From the NCBI GenBank assembly GCA_045639325.1, contig JAZUCU010000046.1:1-47643 (forward strand): a stretch of 47,643 nucleotides of DNA, written 5' to 3'. The position numbers and the translations under genes were made by a program. Source of the DNA: RGIG8244 sp045639325 (GTDB taxonomy: Bacteria > Verrucomicrobiota > Lentisphaeria > Victivallales > UBA1829). The notes under the pieces are model-generated. The model was not told where the DNA came from. It did no database searches and saw nothing but the letters and a program-made list of their open reading frames with translations. Shown in pieces: positions 34,138 through 43,885 of the stretch (positions are counted from its first letter, which is position 1; the number at the start of each line of letters is the position of its first letter).

Positions 34138-36618
34138 TTATTCTCCCCGGAATGTGATTTTCTCATCCTGCACAGTGGCGCAGATGGTTTTGGATTTTTT
34201 GAAGTCACCGCGGAGAATGGCATCGGAAAGAGGATCTTCCAGCAACCGTTCTACTGCCCGGCGCAGCGGACGTGCACCGTATTCGGTACTGGTAACAGAA
34301 TCAAGAACTTTTGCTATGACATCGTCACCCACATTCAGAGTCTTGCCTGTTTCGGCAAACCGTTTTGCCAGTTTTGCAACTTCGATACGGACGATATTTG
34401 CCAGATCTTCCCGGATCAGATTGCGGAATACCACAATGTCATCCACACGGTTGAGGAATTCCGGGCGGAATTTGCGTTTTGCAATTTCCATGAGCCGATC
34501 CAGGGTTTTCTGCTGTGCTTCTGCTGAACCGCCGGCTGCAAAACCCAATGTTCCGCCTTTTGCCACCGCTTCCGCTCCCACATTGGTTGTCATAATGACA
34601 ATGGTATTACGGAAGTCGATGCGGCGTCCCAGCGTATCCGTCAGCTTGCCTTCTTCCAGAATCTGGAGGAAGAGATGCATGACATCGGGGTGTGCTTTTT
34701 CGATTTCATCAAACAGAACCACGCTGTAAGGACGGCGGCGGACCCGTTCCGTCAATTCCCCGCCGTCTTCATGTCCCACGTATCCGGGAGGTGAACCCAC
34801 GAGGCGGCTGACGTTGAATTTTTCCATGTATTCGGACATATCTACCTGGATCAATGCATCGCTTGTTCCGAACATAAATTCTGCCAATGCTTTCGCCAGT
34901 AAAGTCTTACCGACACCGGTCGGGCCGAGGAAGATAAATGTGCCGATGGGGCGCTGCGGATCTTTCAGATTGGCTCTGGAACGGCGGAGTGCACGGGCTA
35001 CTGCGGATACGGCTTCGTTCTGCCCGACTACGGTTTTTGCCAGATCATCTTCCATGGCAAGGAGTCGCGCCGATTCCCCTTCTTCCATCTGCTGGACGGG
35101 TACGCCACAGAGTTTGGAAAGGACGTGTGCGATATCGGACGCGGTGATGACGGGCCGTTTGGAACCGTTTTTCTTTTTCCAGGCTTCCAGAGTATTATTC
35201 AGTTCATCTTTCAGTTCCCGCTCCATGTTGCGATAGTTGGCGGCATCTTCAAAACGCTGTTCCTGGATGGCTTTTTCCTTTTCCTCATTGATTTTTGCCA
35301 GCTTGTCTTCCAACTTCTTCATATCGGGCTGTTTCGGCGTATGGAGAATGCGTGTTCTTGCTCCGGCTTCATCCATCAGGTCGATGGCTTTATCCGGGAG
35401 AAAACGGGCGGAAATATAACGGTTGGAAAGTTTTACCGCCGCTTCGATCGCATCATTGCGGAAGGTGACATTGTGATGTTCTTCATACGTCTTTTTCAAG
35501 CCCTGAAGAATCAGAATGGAGTCTTCAATGGAAGGCGGATTGACCATGACCGATTGGAAACGGCGTTCCAATGCGGAATCTTTTTCAATGCCTTTCCGGT
35601 ATTCATCAAGGGTTGTCGCGCCGACACACTGGAGTTCTCCGCGTGACAGGGCGGGCTTGATGATATTGGCGGCATCCATGGTTCCTTCAGCGGAACCGGC
35701 GCCGACCAGTGTATGAAGTTCATCAATGAACAGGATCACGTTGCCGGAGGAACGGACTTCTTCGATCACAGCTTTGATCCGTTCTTCAAACTGTCCACGG
35801 TATTTCGTCCCGGCGACCATCAGGGGCAGGTCAAGAGAATAAATCTGTTTGCCGTTGAGAATGTCCGGCGTTTCGCCGTTGACGATCCGCTGTGCAAGAC
35901 CTTCCACGATTGCTGTTTTTCCCACACCGGCTTCCCCGATCAAGACAGGGTTATTTTTTGTGCGGCGGCAGAGAATCTGTACAACACGTTCGATTTCCTG
36001 GGTTCTGCCGATGACGGGATCCAGTTTTCCGTTTTTCGCCAGATCGGTCAGGTTTCTGCCGAATGTGGACAAGGCGGAAAAGCCATTGACCGCAGTCTGG
36101 GAATCGGTACCATCGGGATTTTTCGGTGTATCGCTGTCGGGCATATAACTGGGATCGAGAGCGGAATAGATTTGTTTCCGGAGCCGTTCCAAATCGACCT
36201 TGAGCATTTTCAGGAGTCGCGCGGCATGGCAATCTTCTTCCCGGAGGATGCCGAGCAGCAGATGTTCTGTGCCGATGTAATTGTAATTCATCGCTTTGGC
36301 TTCTTCGGAAGAATAGAGCATGACCCTTGCCATTTCTGCGGAAAGGGGACGTTCCATATTGTTCACGACAACTGCCGATTCGCCGGAATGAGCGGCTTTT
36401 TCTGTTTCTTTCTTCAGAGATTCCAGATTCAGACCGAGCGTGCGGAGACATTCCACTGCGATTCCTTCACCCAGTTTGAGAATACCCAGCAACAGATGTT
36501 CCGGTCCGATGGCACTGTGTCCAAGGCGGATCGTTTCGTTGCATGCCAGTATAATAACCTGACTGGATCTGGAAGTCAGATTTCTGAAACAATTTTGTAA
36601 ATCATCAAATTCAGACAT
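34138..36618 (-). CDS. clpC: ATP-dependent Clp protease ATP-binding subunit ClpC
   Basis: 826 residues from ATG 36618, behind GAGGAG; an upstream in-frame start would add 13 residues inside galK. Two Clp_N repeats (AIGPEHLLLGILK, YIGTEHLLLGIL), AAA-1 Walker A GEAGVGKT (~228) with Walker B VILFIDELH, a UVR/M-domain coiled coil (LAKINEEKEKAIQEQRFEDA), AAA-2 Walker A GPTGVGKT with VVLFDEIEKAHP, and a ClpC C-terminal domain. It unfolds proteins for ClpP. The UVR motif distinguishes ClpC from ClpA/ClpB. Third gene of the six-gene operon, odd company for galK and a permease; ClpP is not present. Confidence 0.95.
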   Translation of the reverse strand: MSEFDDLQNCFRNLTSRSSQVIILACNETIRLGHSAIGPEHLLLGILKLGEGIAVECLRTLGLNLESLKKETEKAAHSGESAVVVNNMERPLSAEMARVMLYSSEEAKAMNYNYIGTEHLLLGILREEDCHAARLLKMLKVDLERLRKQIYSALDPSYMPDSDTPKNPDGTDSQTAVNGFSALSTFGRNLTDLAKNGKLDPVIGRTQEIERVVQILCRRTKNNPVLIGEAGVGKTAIVEGLAQRIVNGETPDILNGKQIYSLDLPLMVAGTKYRGQFEERIKAVIEEVRSSGNVILFIDELHTLVGAGSAEGTMDAANIIKPALSRGELQCVGATTLDEYRKGIEKDSALERRFQSVMVNPPSIEDSILILQGLKKTYEEHHNVTFRNDAIEAAVKLSNRYISARFLPDKAIDLMDEAGARTRILHTPKQPDMKKLEDKLAKINEEKEKAIQEQRFEDAANYRNMERELKDELNNTLEAWKKKNGSKRPVITASDIAHVLSKLCGVPVQQMEEGESARLLAMEDDLAKTVVGQNEAVSAVARALRRSRANLKDPQRPIGTFIFLGPTGVGKTLLAKALAEFMFGTSDALIQVDMSEYMEKFNVSRLVGSPPGYVGHEDGGELTERVRRRPYSVVLFDEIEKAHPDVMHLFLQILEEGKLTDTLGRRIDFRNTIVIMTTNVGAEAVAKGGTLGFAAGGSAEAQQKTLDRLMEIAKRKFRPEFLNRVDDIVVFRNLIREDLANIVRIEVAKLAKRFAETGKTLNVGDDVIAKVLDSVTSTEYGARPLRRAVERLLEDPLSDAILRGDFKKSKTICATVQDEKITFRGE

Positions 36619-36631
36619 GAAATACTCCTCA

Positions 36632-37783
36632 TCAACGGGTGATGATTTTTGCTCCATCCCCGATTGAGCAGATGATTGTATTGATCTTTTTCCCGGTCAT
36701 GGATTCGTATGCGGTTTCCAGACGTTCGCAATACTGCTGCGCCTGTTCTTCTTTGACCAGGTGAATACTGATACCACCGAATCCGCCACCGCTCAAACGG
36801 GCACCGGCACAACCGGGGATCGTATGGGCAAGTTCGACAAGGGCATCCAGTTCCGGACAGCTGTTTTCAAAGTTGACGCGGGAACTTTCATGGCTTTCAA
36901 ACAGAAGTTTGCCGAAACCTTCCACATCGCCCGCTTTCAGAATTTCCACGCCGCGCATGACACGGTCGTTTTCCCCGACAACGTGAAGTGCACGGGAATA
37001 ATCCACCGGATCCATGGCATTGCGGCACTGTTCCAAAAGGGCAGGGGAGACGTCACGGAGCGCTTTGACTTCCGGATTTGTTTTCTGGATTGCGGCGCAT
37101 GCATTTTCGCAGGATTGACGGCGCAGGTTGTAATCGGATTCCACCAGGTTGTGTTTGACCAATGTATTGGCAACGACCAATTTCCAACCGGCAGGCATGG
37201 AAACGGTCTGAAGAACTTCAACGGTACGGAAATCGCAATGGATCAGTGCATTCGCCTGACCGTAGAGAGAGCTGAACTGGTCAAGCAGACCGGATTTCAA
37301 GCCCATGAAATTGTTTTCAACACCCTGACCGACTCTTGCCCAATCCGGCAGAGAGAGTTCAATGCCGTTGATTTCTTTCAGCGCATAAGCAAATGCCATT
37401 TCCAGTGCGGCGGAACTGCTCATGCCGGCTGACAGGGGAACGGTACTGGTCAAGGCTGCTTCAAAGGCTTTGACTTCGTGACCACGTTTGCGCAGTTCAA
37501 CAAGGAGTCCCTTGAGATAGTTGCGCCAGTCGCCGGGAACGTATACATCGATTTCATCCAGAGAAAGTGTGTAGTCTTTGCCGTTTTCGTGAATAATACA
37601 TTCTCTGCCTTCGATGGGGGACATTGCCACATCGGTTGTCTGACCGACAGCGGTACTCAGCACGAAACCTTCGTTGTAGTCTGTATGATTACCGAGAATT
37701 TCCAGTCTGCCCGGGGCTGCCGCTGCAACGGCGGGGGCATGGTGGAAACGGTTTTCGAACATTTCAATGATTTTTCTGCTCAT
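36632..37783 (-). CDS. galK: Galactokinase-like GHMP kinase
   Basis: 383 residues, GalK length. Start region PGRLEILGNHTDYNEGFVLS (GalK signature GR-N-x-I-G-E-H-T-D-Y-N), STVPLSAGMSSSAALEMAFAYAL (ATP loop), GLKSGLLDQFSSLYG (catalytic Asp) and GARLSGGGFGGISIHLV. Phosphorylates galactose to galactose-1-phosphate in the Leloir route. The signature is altered: GRLE for GRVN and GNHTD for GEHTD, two sugar-side positions, so a related substrate (such as arabinose, GalNAc or another hexose) is possible. No galT or galE is nearby. Lies between the sugar-binding lipoprotein and clpC, 24 and 13 base gaps. Confidence 0.85.
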   Translation of the reverse strand: MSRKIIEMFENRFHHAPAVAAAAPGRLEILGNHTDYNEGFVLSTAVGQTTDVAMSPIEGRECIIHENGKDYTLSLDEIDVYVPGDWRNYLKGLLVELRKRGHEVKAFEAALTSTVPLSAGMSSSAALEMAFAYALKEINGIELSLPDWARVGQGVENNFMGLKSGLLDQFSSLYGQANALIHCDFRTVEVLQTVSMPAGWKLVVANTLVKHNLVESDYNLRRQSCENACAAIQKTNPEVKALRDVSPALLEQCRNAMDPVDYSRALHVVGENDRVMRGVEILKAGDVEGFGKLLFESHESSRVNFENSCPELDALVELAHTIPGCAGARLSGGGFGGISIHLVKEEQAQQYCERLETAYESMTGKKINTIICSIGDGAKIITR

Positions 37784-37807
37784 GATCTGTGATCTCTTTC
37801 TCTTTTA

Positions 37808-38770
37808 TCAGTAATTGGATGCCGGGAAATAAAATCCGGATGCATTTTCTTTTGTAACGATTTCAGATGGCACGGTGACTTCTTTCTCCACCGGTTTACC
37901 CTGCAGTCCGGAGAGAGCTGCTTTGATGCCGGTAACAATGATCTGCGGCGGATAGGTCACGGTCGTGCGGACCTGCGGGTGACCATCCATGATCATTTTG
38001 ACCACTTTGGAGGAGCCGCCGCCGCCGATAATGGTGCGGATTCCGGCAGCTTTCTGTTCGGTACAGGCTTTCAATGCGCCGAGGAGTGCATCATCATCGC
38101 CCGCCCAGACGCCGTCGATTTTTGTGTTTTTGAACTTCTGGAGATAATTTTCCATCAATGCAAGAGCTTTTTCGCTGCTGTAGTAAGCAAGTCTGGAATC
38201 CAGAATTTTGATGCCGGGATAATCTTTCTGCAAGGTGTTGCGGAATGCGGTAATGCGTGCCGTGTTGATCGGGGAGGAATAACCTTCCATCACAACAATA
38301 TTGCCTTTGCCGTTCAGTTCTTTCCCCATGGCATGAGCTGCTGCAATGCCGAAGCCGGTGTTATCTCCGTTGACAAATACGTCTTCGATCCGTTCTTTCA
38401 GCGGATTGGATACGATAACGAGATAAATGCCTTTCTTCTTGGCTTTCGCACATGCCGTCTGCAGCGGATCCGGTTCCTGCGCCATGACAACGAGCGCATT
38501 GACGCCGCGAGTCATCAGGTTTTCGATCCGGTTCACCTGATCTGCCGCATCGGTACAGGTCGTGATCAGAATTTCTGCATCGGGATTTTCTTTCTGCAAT
38601 TGATCCCGTACCTGTTCCGCATGCCAGATCACACCGGCAGACCAACCGTGTGTAGCGGCGGGGATAGAGACACCGATTTTGTATTTTGCTTTTTGTTTTT
38701 GAGATGCCTTACCGCATCCGGTCAGAAACAATGCTGCTGCACAGAAAACAAGAAAACATTTTTTCAACAT
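37808..38770 (-). CDS. Sugar-binding lipoprotein of the ribose/galactose type (periplasmic binding protein 4)
   Basis: 320 residues. Lipoprotein signal: hydrophobic LVFCAAALFL then LTGC (Cys19). Mature KYKIGVSIPAATHGWSAGV and later DAADQVNRIENLMTRGVNALVV, KKKGIYLVIVSNPL and GVWAGDDDALLGALKA fit the ribose-binding-protein superfamily. Delivers a sugar to an ABC importer of the RbsA/C type, not seen here; the OppC-like permease in the same operon belongs to a different transporter class. First gene of the operon. Confidence 0.9.
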   Translation of the reverse strand: MLKKCFLVFCAAALFLTGCGKASQKQKAKYKIGVSIPAATHGWSAGVIWHAEQVRDQLQKENPDAEILITTCTDAADQVNRIENLMTRGVNALVVMAQEPDPLQTACAKAKKKGIYLVIVSNPLKERIEDVFVNGDNTGFGIAAAHAMGKELNGKGNIVVMEGYSSPINTARITAFRNTLQKDYPGIKILDSRLAYYSSEKALALMENYLQKFKNTKIDGVWAGDDDALLGALKACTEQKAAGIRTIIGGGGSSKVVKMIMDGHPQVRTTVTYPPQIIVTGIKAALSGLQGKPVEKEVTVPSEIVTKENASGFYFPASNY

Positions 38771-38816
38771 GGAGGATACCTCATATTATTTTATTATTAA
38801 TTAAAGTACCCTGTAA

Positions 38817-38844
38817 TATACATGAATGTCTGCAAATTGCAAGG
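38817..38844 (-). promoter_or_regulatory. Promoter of the six-gene SBP-galK-clpC operon
   Basis: Minus strand: TTGCAA (38844-38839), 16-base spacer, TATATT (38822-38817), ~46 bases before the ATG at 38770. No other good promoter was seen down to 30642. Confidence 0.62.
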
Positions 38845-38885
38845 AAATAATAGTGAGGTATCTTCAAAAATTGTGTAAAATGGAA

Positions 38886-39671
38886 TCAGCAGGAAAGTTT
38901 TTCGACGACTTCCGCAAGTCCGGACATGACGTATTTCGGCGTGTAGGCAAAATGCCCGATATCTTCCGGTCTGGTTACGCCGGAAAGTACCAGTACTGTA
39001 TCCACTTCCGCTTCCACCCCGGCGATGATGTCCGTATCCATGCGGTCGCCGATAATCACTGTTTCACGGGACATGGCATTCAGATATTTGACGGCACGGC
39101 GCATCATAAACGGGTTAGGCTTGCCGATGAAATACGCTTTTTTGCCGGTTGCCAGTTCAATCGGGGCAATCAGAGAGCCGGTTGCAGGGACAATGCCGTG
39201 TTCCGTCGGGCCGGTCAGGTCGGGATTGGTTCCGATGAGTTTTGCACCTTTCAGAACAAGGCGGACTGCCTTTTCGATCCGTTCGATACTGTAATTTCTG
39301 GATTCGCCGACAACGACATAATCCGGGTCGACATCATTCATGGAGATGCCTTTTTCATACAGCGCATTGGTTAATCCGGCTTCCCCGATGGCAAAAACGG
39401 AACAATTCTGTTTCTGGCGGGAAAGGAAATCCGCTGTTGCCAAAGCACTTGTGTAAAAATGTTCCGGTTCGACGCGGACGCCGAGACGTGCCAGTTTTTC
39501 TGCCAGTTCCCGGGGTGTCCGTTCGCTGGAATTGGTGAGGAAAAGGTATTTCTTTCCGGTTTCGTCCAGCATGCGGATAAAGTCTGCTGCGCCGGGGAGC
39601 AGGTTGTTGCCGTGATAAATCACGCCGTCCATGTCGGAAATAAAAGCGGTTTTATTTTTTAAGTCATTCAT
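38886..39671 (-). CDS. HAD superfamily phosphatase (class IIA, NagD-like)
   Basis: 261 residues from ATG 39671 behind AGGAGA. Motif I SDMDGVIYHG (nucleophile Asp13, acid Asp15), motif II FLTNSSER, class IIA cap containing GTNPDLTGPTEHG, Lys in FIGKPNPFMM, and motif IV IIGDRMDTDI. NagD-like enzymes dephosphorylate small sugar or nucleotide phosphates. A longer in-frame start exists upstream but has no ribosome site. Monocistronic with own promoter. Confidence 0.92.
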   Translation of the reverse strand: MNDLKNKTAFISDMDGVIYHGNNLLPGAADFIRMLDETGKKYLFLTNSSERTPRELAEKLARLGVRVEPEHFYTSALATADFLSRQKQNCSVFAIGEAGLTNALYEKGISMNDVDPDYVVVGESRNYSIERIEKAVRLVLKGAKLIGTNPDLTGPTEHGIVPATGSLIAPIELATGKKAYFIGKPNPFMMRRAVKYLNAMSRETVIIGDRMDTDIIAGVEAEVDTVLVLSGVTRPEDIGHFAYTPKYVMSGLAEVVEKLSC

Positions 39672-39699
39672 TGTACGAAATCTCCTGTAATCATGTCGT

Positions 39700-39728
39700 A
39701 ATATAGCACAAAAATTGTAATTTTGCAA
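39700..39728 (-). promoter_or_regulatory. Promoter of the HAD phosphatase
   Basis: Minus strand: TTGCAA (39728-39723), 17-base spacer, TATATT (39705-39700) preceded by TGC, 29 bases before the ATG. The -35 lies just before the stop of the MATE gene. Confidence 0.65.
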
Positions 39729-39733
39729 GCAAA

Positions 39734-41134
39734 TTATGCTTTCGGGCACAGAATGTATTTCTTATCTCCCACTGCATTCCGCATCATTTTACGGCAGACG
39801 AAGAACAGAATTACAGCGTTGGTCCCACCCGTCAAAATCCAGGAAACGGGATAAGAGATCATCAGGCTGCTCAAGGTTCGGTAATGCGGGAAAACAGCAA
39901 GTGCCCAGCAGATCCGCAGAACACATGCCCCCATGATTGTCGTAATCGTCGGTGCAATGGAGTGACCGAGTCCGCGCAGAGAGCCGGAAACGGTATCCAT
40001 AATGGCACACAGCCAATAAGAAGCCATCATAATAACCAAACGCTGCATCCCGACTCGAACGACTTCTGCATCCGGATTGTATAGTCCAAGCAGTTGTTTG
40101 CCGAAAATAATAAAGGTACTGCCCAGTACCAGACCGAATACCGAAGCATAAAGCAGACAGATCAAGATGCTTTTGATAATCCGTTTATATTTTTTACCAC
40201 CCAGATTCTGCCCGGTAAAACTCATGGCGGTCTGGTAATATGCTCCGCTGGCAATGGAGGCCATCCCTTCCAGACTTTGGGATGCCGCATTCCCTGCCAT
40301 GGCAAAACTGCCGAGTGAATTTACGGATGACTGGATAAATAAATTGGAGACACTGTATAGTGCACTCTGTATCCCTGCCGGTATGCCGATCCACAGAATA
40401 TCTTTCAGCGTTTCCCAATGAATATGAAGCTTTTTGAGATTCAATTGCAGCGGCTTGCCGAAACGGCATAATGCCCGTATGACCAGTGCCGCAGAAAGAA
40501 TGTTGGAAATCTTTGTCGCCAACGCAACACCGGCGGCATCCATCTTGCAGACCACCACAAAAAAGATGTTGAGTAAGACGTTGACGACACCCGCAATGGT
40601 GATGTAATATAACGGTCGTTTTGTATCCCCGGCTGACCGCAGAAGTGCCGCGCCGATCGTATACAATGCCAGGAATGGCAAGCCGATACTGCAGATCTGA
40701 AGATAAATCGTGGCTTTGTCCAAAACATCAGCAGGCGTGCCCATCCAGCGCAATACCGTGCGGGACAACAGGACACCGATCAAGGCTATGACAATTCCCC
40801 CATAAATCCCGAATGCAATGGAAGAATGTACAGAATGAAAGACCCGTTTATAATCTTTCGCCCCGATATAACGGGCGGTAACCGCATTCACTCCCGCACT
40901 GAAGCCGGAAAAAAAGAGCAATAAAATCACATTCAATGCCGATGTGCAGCCCACAGCTGCAGTCGCTGTCGTCCGGGTATGACCGGTGGCGAACTGACCG
41001 AGCACAATCAAATCCGCTGCATGAAACATCAGCGTCATCAAAGTTGTCCCCATCACCGGCAGCGAGAACCGGAAGATTTGACTGAACAGCGGACCGTGAC
41101 ACATGTCGATTTGATAACTTTTTTTGCCGGACAT
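39734..41134 (-). CDS. MATE family efflux transporter
   Basis: 466 residues from ATG 41134 (weak AAGAAAG upstream, inside the 3' end of the metallophosphoesterase gene); an in-frame extension has no site. About twelve hydrophobic helices in two halves, starting SLPVMGTTLMTLMFHAADLIVLGQFA, with SAGVNAVTARYIGAKDYKRVFHSV and later SYQTAMSFTGQNLGGKKYKR-type loops, the MatE pattern. Exports cationic compounds with Na+ or H+ exchange. Last gene of a three-gene operon. Confidence 0.9.
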   Translation of the reverse strand: MSGKKSYQIDMCHGPLFSQIFRFSLPVMGTTLMTLMFHAADLIVLGQFATGHTRTTATAAVGCTSALNVILLLFFSGFSAGVNAVTARYIGAKDYKRVFHSVHSSIAFGIYGGIVIALIGVLLSRTVLRWMGTPADVLDKATIYLQICSIGLPFLALYTIGAALLRSAGDTKRPLYYITIAGVVNVLLNIFFVVVCKMDAAGVALATKISNILSAALVIRALCRFGKPLQLNLKKLHIHWETLKDILWIGIPAGIQSALYSVSNLFIQSSVNSLGSFAMAGNAASQSLEGMASIASGAYYQTAMSFTGQNLGGKKYKRIIKSILICLLYASVFGLVLGSTFIIFGKQLLGLYNPDAEVVRVGMQRLVIMMASYWLCAIMDTVSGSLRGLGHSIAPTITTIMGACVLRICWALAVFPHYRTLSSLMISYPVSWILTGGTNAVILFFVCRKMMRNAVGDKKYILCPKA

Positions 41135-41147
41135 TGTATAGACTTTC

Positions 41148-42440
41148 TTAATGATAGGGTGTGAATTCCGGTTCCGGTGTGTTATGCAATGCCATGTAAC
41201 AAGTTGCATGGCCCAATGCCGGTGCCGATTGACGCAGTATCACCCGGCGGAAGGGACGGTCGGGGCCACATCCGAATGATCCGGTTGCAATCTGGCGTTC
41301 ACCGGCTTCACCCTGACAGACAATTTGTTCCATTCCATTTTCTTCCAACACAAGCTGCCATGGTGTGGTGGAGTTAAAATTGACTGAGAACCATACTTCA
41401 TGATCCGGCAAAAATTCCGGCGGGAGAGACCAGCTCAAACCACCATCACCATCGGGATTATGCCAACCCCAATGGGTTTGTGTCGGCAGGGCATCATCCC
41501 AGAATCCTTTGCTGTTCCGCATCCAGAACGTTGTCGGAGCAAGGACCCCGTCCGCAATCCAGTAACGGAGTTCCAGCGGGGACTCTTCGAACATGCCCCG
41601 GTAGCCTTCCGGATAATGGGTCAAACTATGATTATCCAGCGGTTCGATGTACGTGATCTTTCCATCTTCCACTTCCACAAACCGGGATTCGCCCAGAGCG
41701 CCGACCAGCATGATTTTCTTGCCTTTCCAATCCCACACACTGTTGAAGTGGAGGTGTGCCGCAAAGATACCGAGGACTTTTTCGTTGTGGATGAGCTGCT
41801 GAAGAAGCGGCGCAGAATCCCACAACAAACAACAGGCATCATCCGGACCTCCTGCAGGCATAATGTGCGTATGCAGTTGAATAATGACGGGTAAATCCGA
41901 TGAGTCAATGGTTTCTTTCAGCCATTTCTGCTGTTCCTCCCAGAGACGGTGCGTGGAGGCATCCAGAATGATGAAGCGGACACCACCCCGGTCGAAATAG
42001 TAATACGGCCCGATGCCGTCGTAAACGACAATGGTCGGCGGCTGAGCGTGGATATTGTACGGGGCAGGGAGTTGCTGTTGAACGGCAAAACATTTAGTAT
42101 TGGCATTGAGCATTTCAAACCAGTCAGTCGTCCAGACCCAAACCGGATATTCATTTTTCTTGAAGTGGAGATCAATGCCTTTGGGATACCAGGACTGCAT
42201 GGCTTCCATGTAGTTGCCCATGTCGTGATTTCCGCGGATCAGAAAACTTTTTTCTTTGATCGGAGCATAAAGTTCCGAAAAACGTTTATATTGTTCCAGA
42301 CGACCCGCATCGGTCAAATCTCCGCAGAAAATAACCAAATCTGCATCTTTGGCACGTTCAAGAAGACGTTTGCTGCACGCCAAATCTAATTCGTCTGTCT
42401 TGTGACCAACATGTACATCACCAATATAAAGAATTTTCAT
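41148..42440 (-). CDS. Cytoplasmic calcineurin-like metallophosphoesterase
   Basis: 430 residues. The five-block metallophosphatase pattern is complete: GDVHVGHK (Asp8, His10), VIFCGDLTDAGR, LIRGNHDMGN, IQLHTHIMPAG and FAAHLHFNS. No signal peptide. The C-terminal ~150 residues form a beta domain (WYFMGYEKYD is not here; instead LSWSLPPEFLPDHEVWFSV) that resembles appendages in purple-acid-phosphatase-like proteins. Substrate unknown. Starts 28 bases after the lipoprotein metallophosphoesterase and 13 bases before the MATE gene. Confidence 0.88.
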   Translation of the reverse strand: MKILYIGDVHVGHKTDELDLACSKRLLERAKDADLVIFCGDLTDAGRLEQYKRFSELYAPIKEKSFLIRGNHDMGNYMEAMQSWYPKGIDLHFKKNEYPVWVWTTDWFEMLNANTKCFAVQQQLPAPYNIHAQPPTIVVYDGIGPYYYFDRGGVRFIILDASTHRLWEEQQKWLKETIDSSDLPVIIQLHTHIMPAGGPDDACCLLWDSAPLLQQLIHNEKVLGIFAAHLHFNSVWDWKGKKIMLVGALGESRFVEVEDGKITYIEPLDNHSLTHYPEGYRGMFEESPLELRYWIADGVLAPTTFWMRNSKGFWDDALPTQTHWGWHNPDGDGGLSWSLPPEFLPDHEVWFSVNFNSTTPWQLVLEENGMEQIVCQGEAGERQIATGSFGCGPDRPFRRVILRQSAPALGHATCYMALHNTPEPEFTPYH

Positions 42441-42468
42441 GATCTCTTTCCCTTAATTTTATTATATG

Positions 42469-43683
42469 TTATTCAATTTCAAAAGTAAAGCAGTTGCGTG
42501 CATCATCCTTCCAGGCAAGATGTTGTGTGGATGTGGAACCGTAGAAGAACGGTGAGAATGTGGTTGCTTTGATGGTCTTGCGGTCCGGCATGAATTCCAG
42601 AAGACGCAGCCAGCCGTCGCCGCCGTTGCCGCTGAATCCGCCGCCGATGGCCTGAGTGTTGAATACCAGCTGACCGACATTTTTATCGGAACTGTTTTTG
42701 ACCATGGAGAAACCGGCTGCGTGAGGCCAGCTGTCCGGAGAGCAAACGTGTCCGCAGACAACCAGACGGATATTTTTTGCCGGGTAGACCAATTTCTGGA
42801 AAATCTCTTCTCCGGTTTGACCGCCTTTTTTAGTCAGAACATAATTCATTTTTTCAATCCGGTTGCCTTTTGCATACATGTAGGCGTGAGTGAGAACGAT
42901 CCCGAAATGGTTTGCAAAACGGGGTTCATCCGCAATTCTCTTAGCCCAGGCAAGATCCTGTGCTGTCGGGGAAAACGGCAGAGAGATGATCAGGAATTTT
43001 CTTTTGTCGGGAGCCGGTGCAGTAAATTCATAGGCTGAAGTTTCCAATGTGGCAATACCGAATGAGTTCGGCTTGCATTCCACCAGTTGACGGCGTGTCA
43101 ATTTGTTGCGGTCGGTGGGGAAATATTTGTTGAAGAAGGAATTACGGTTTTCTGCACTGTAATATCCGTAGTCGTGATTGCCGGTACAGAGAATATAAGG
43201 AACTTCGCCGTCAAGACGTTCCATCAGTCGGGACATGGCTTTCCACTGTTCTTCGGAAACCAGGTCGCGGAGACCACCGTGTCTCAGGTAGCGTACCCCT
43301 TTGGGCTGATTGACGCGTTGTGCATCGTTGGAATAGACCAGGTCGCCGGTAATCAGAACCTGCTGGATGTTCATTTCTTCTCTGCGGCGGACGATCCACG
43401 CAAACATCATATCCAGAATACCCTGATTTTCAATCTGTTTGATATAGGTCTGGGTATCCGGTACAACAACCATTGTCCAGGAATTCTCATCGGTCAGAGC
43501 CGGGGCTTTTACTGTGGCAGCAGCTTTTGCAACCGGTTTTGCCGCCGGAGCAGGAGTGGTTGCTTTGGCTGCCGGAGCAGGGGCGGGAGTTGTCGTTTTT
43601 GCCGGAGTGAACATGTTACATCCGGTCATTCCGGAAAGTGCTGCGGCAGCGAGGATTGCTGCAAAAATTTGTTTTTTTGCCAT
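42469..43683 (-). CDS. Metallophosphoesterase lipoprotein
   Basis: 404 residues. A lipoprotein signal with hydrophobic AAILAAAALSGMTGC (lipid Cys22), then an Ala/Pro/Lys/Thr-rich linker (~25-65) of the kind that spans the cell wall or periplasm. Core: VVVPDTQTYIKQ, VLITGDLVYSND, YILCTGNHDYGYY and RLVVCGHVCSP, the metallophosphatase blocks. Probably acts on phosphate esters outside the cytoplasm. First gene of the operon that also holds the cytoplasmic metallophosphoesterase and the MATE transporter. Confidence 0.9.
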   Translation of the reverse strand: MAKKQIFAAILAAAALSGMTGCNMFTPAKTTTPAPAPAAKATTPAPAAKPVAKAAATVKAPALTDENSWTMVVVPDTQTYIKQIENQGILDMMFAWIVRRREEMNIQQVLITGDLVYSNDAQRVNQPKGVRYLRHGGLRDLVSEEQWKAMSRLMERLDGEVPYILCTGNHDYGYYSAENRNSFFNKYFPTDRNKLTRRQLVECKPNSFGIATLETSAYEFTAPAPDKRKFLIISLPFSPTAQDLAWAKRIADEPRFANHFGIVLTHAYMYAKGNRIEKMNYVLTKKGGQTGEEIFQKLVYPAKNIRLVVCGHVCSPDSWPHAAGFSMVKNSSDKNVGQLVFNTQAIGGGFSGNGGDGWLRLLEFMPDRKTIKATTFSPFFYGSTSTQHLAWKDDARNCFTFEIE

Positions 43684-43729
43684 AATCTGGACCTTTCATT
43701 TGGAACGTTTTATAAGGTTTGAGTGATAT

Positions 43730-43758
43730 AATATAATGGCATGTCCAGTTAATTGCAA
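43730..43758 (-). promoter_or_regulatory. Promoter of the metallophosphoesterase-MATE operon
   Basis: Minus strand: TTGCAA (43758-43753), 17-base spacer, TATATT (43735-43730), ~46 bases before the ATG at 43683. Confidence 0.65.
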
Positions 43759-43885
43759 CTTCAGAATAAATCTTTTTTGCCGGATTTTTTATTGCCTCCC
43801 CACAGTAAATATCCGATCTGAGGTTTTGTTTTTATGTATAGCCACTCTGTAGCATCAACCTGTTACAAAATGGTAAAGCCTGTTC

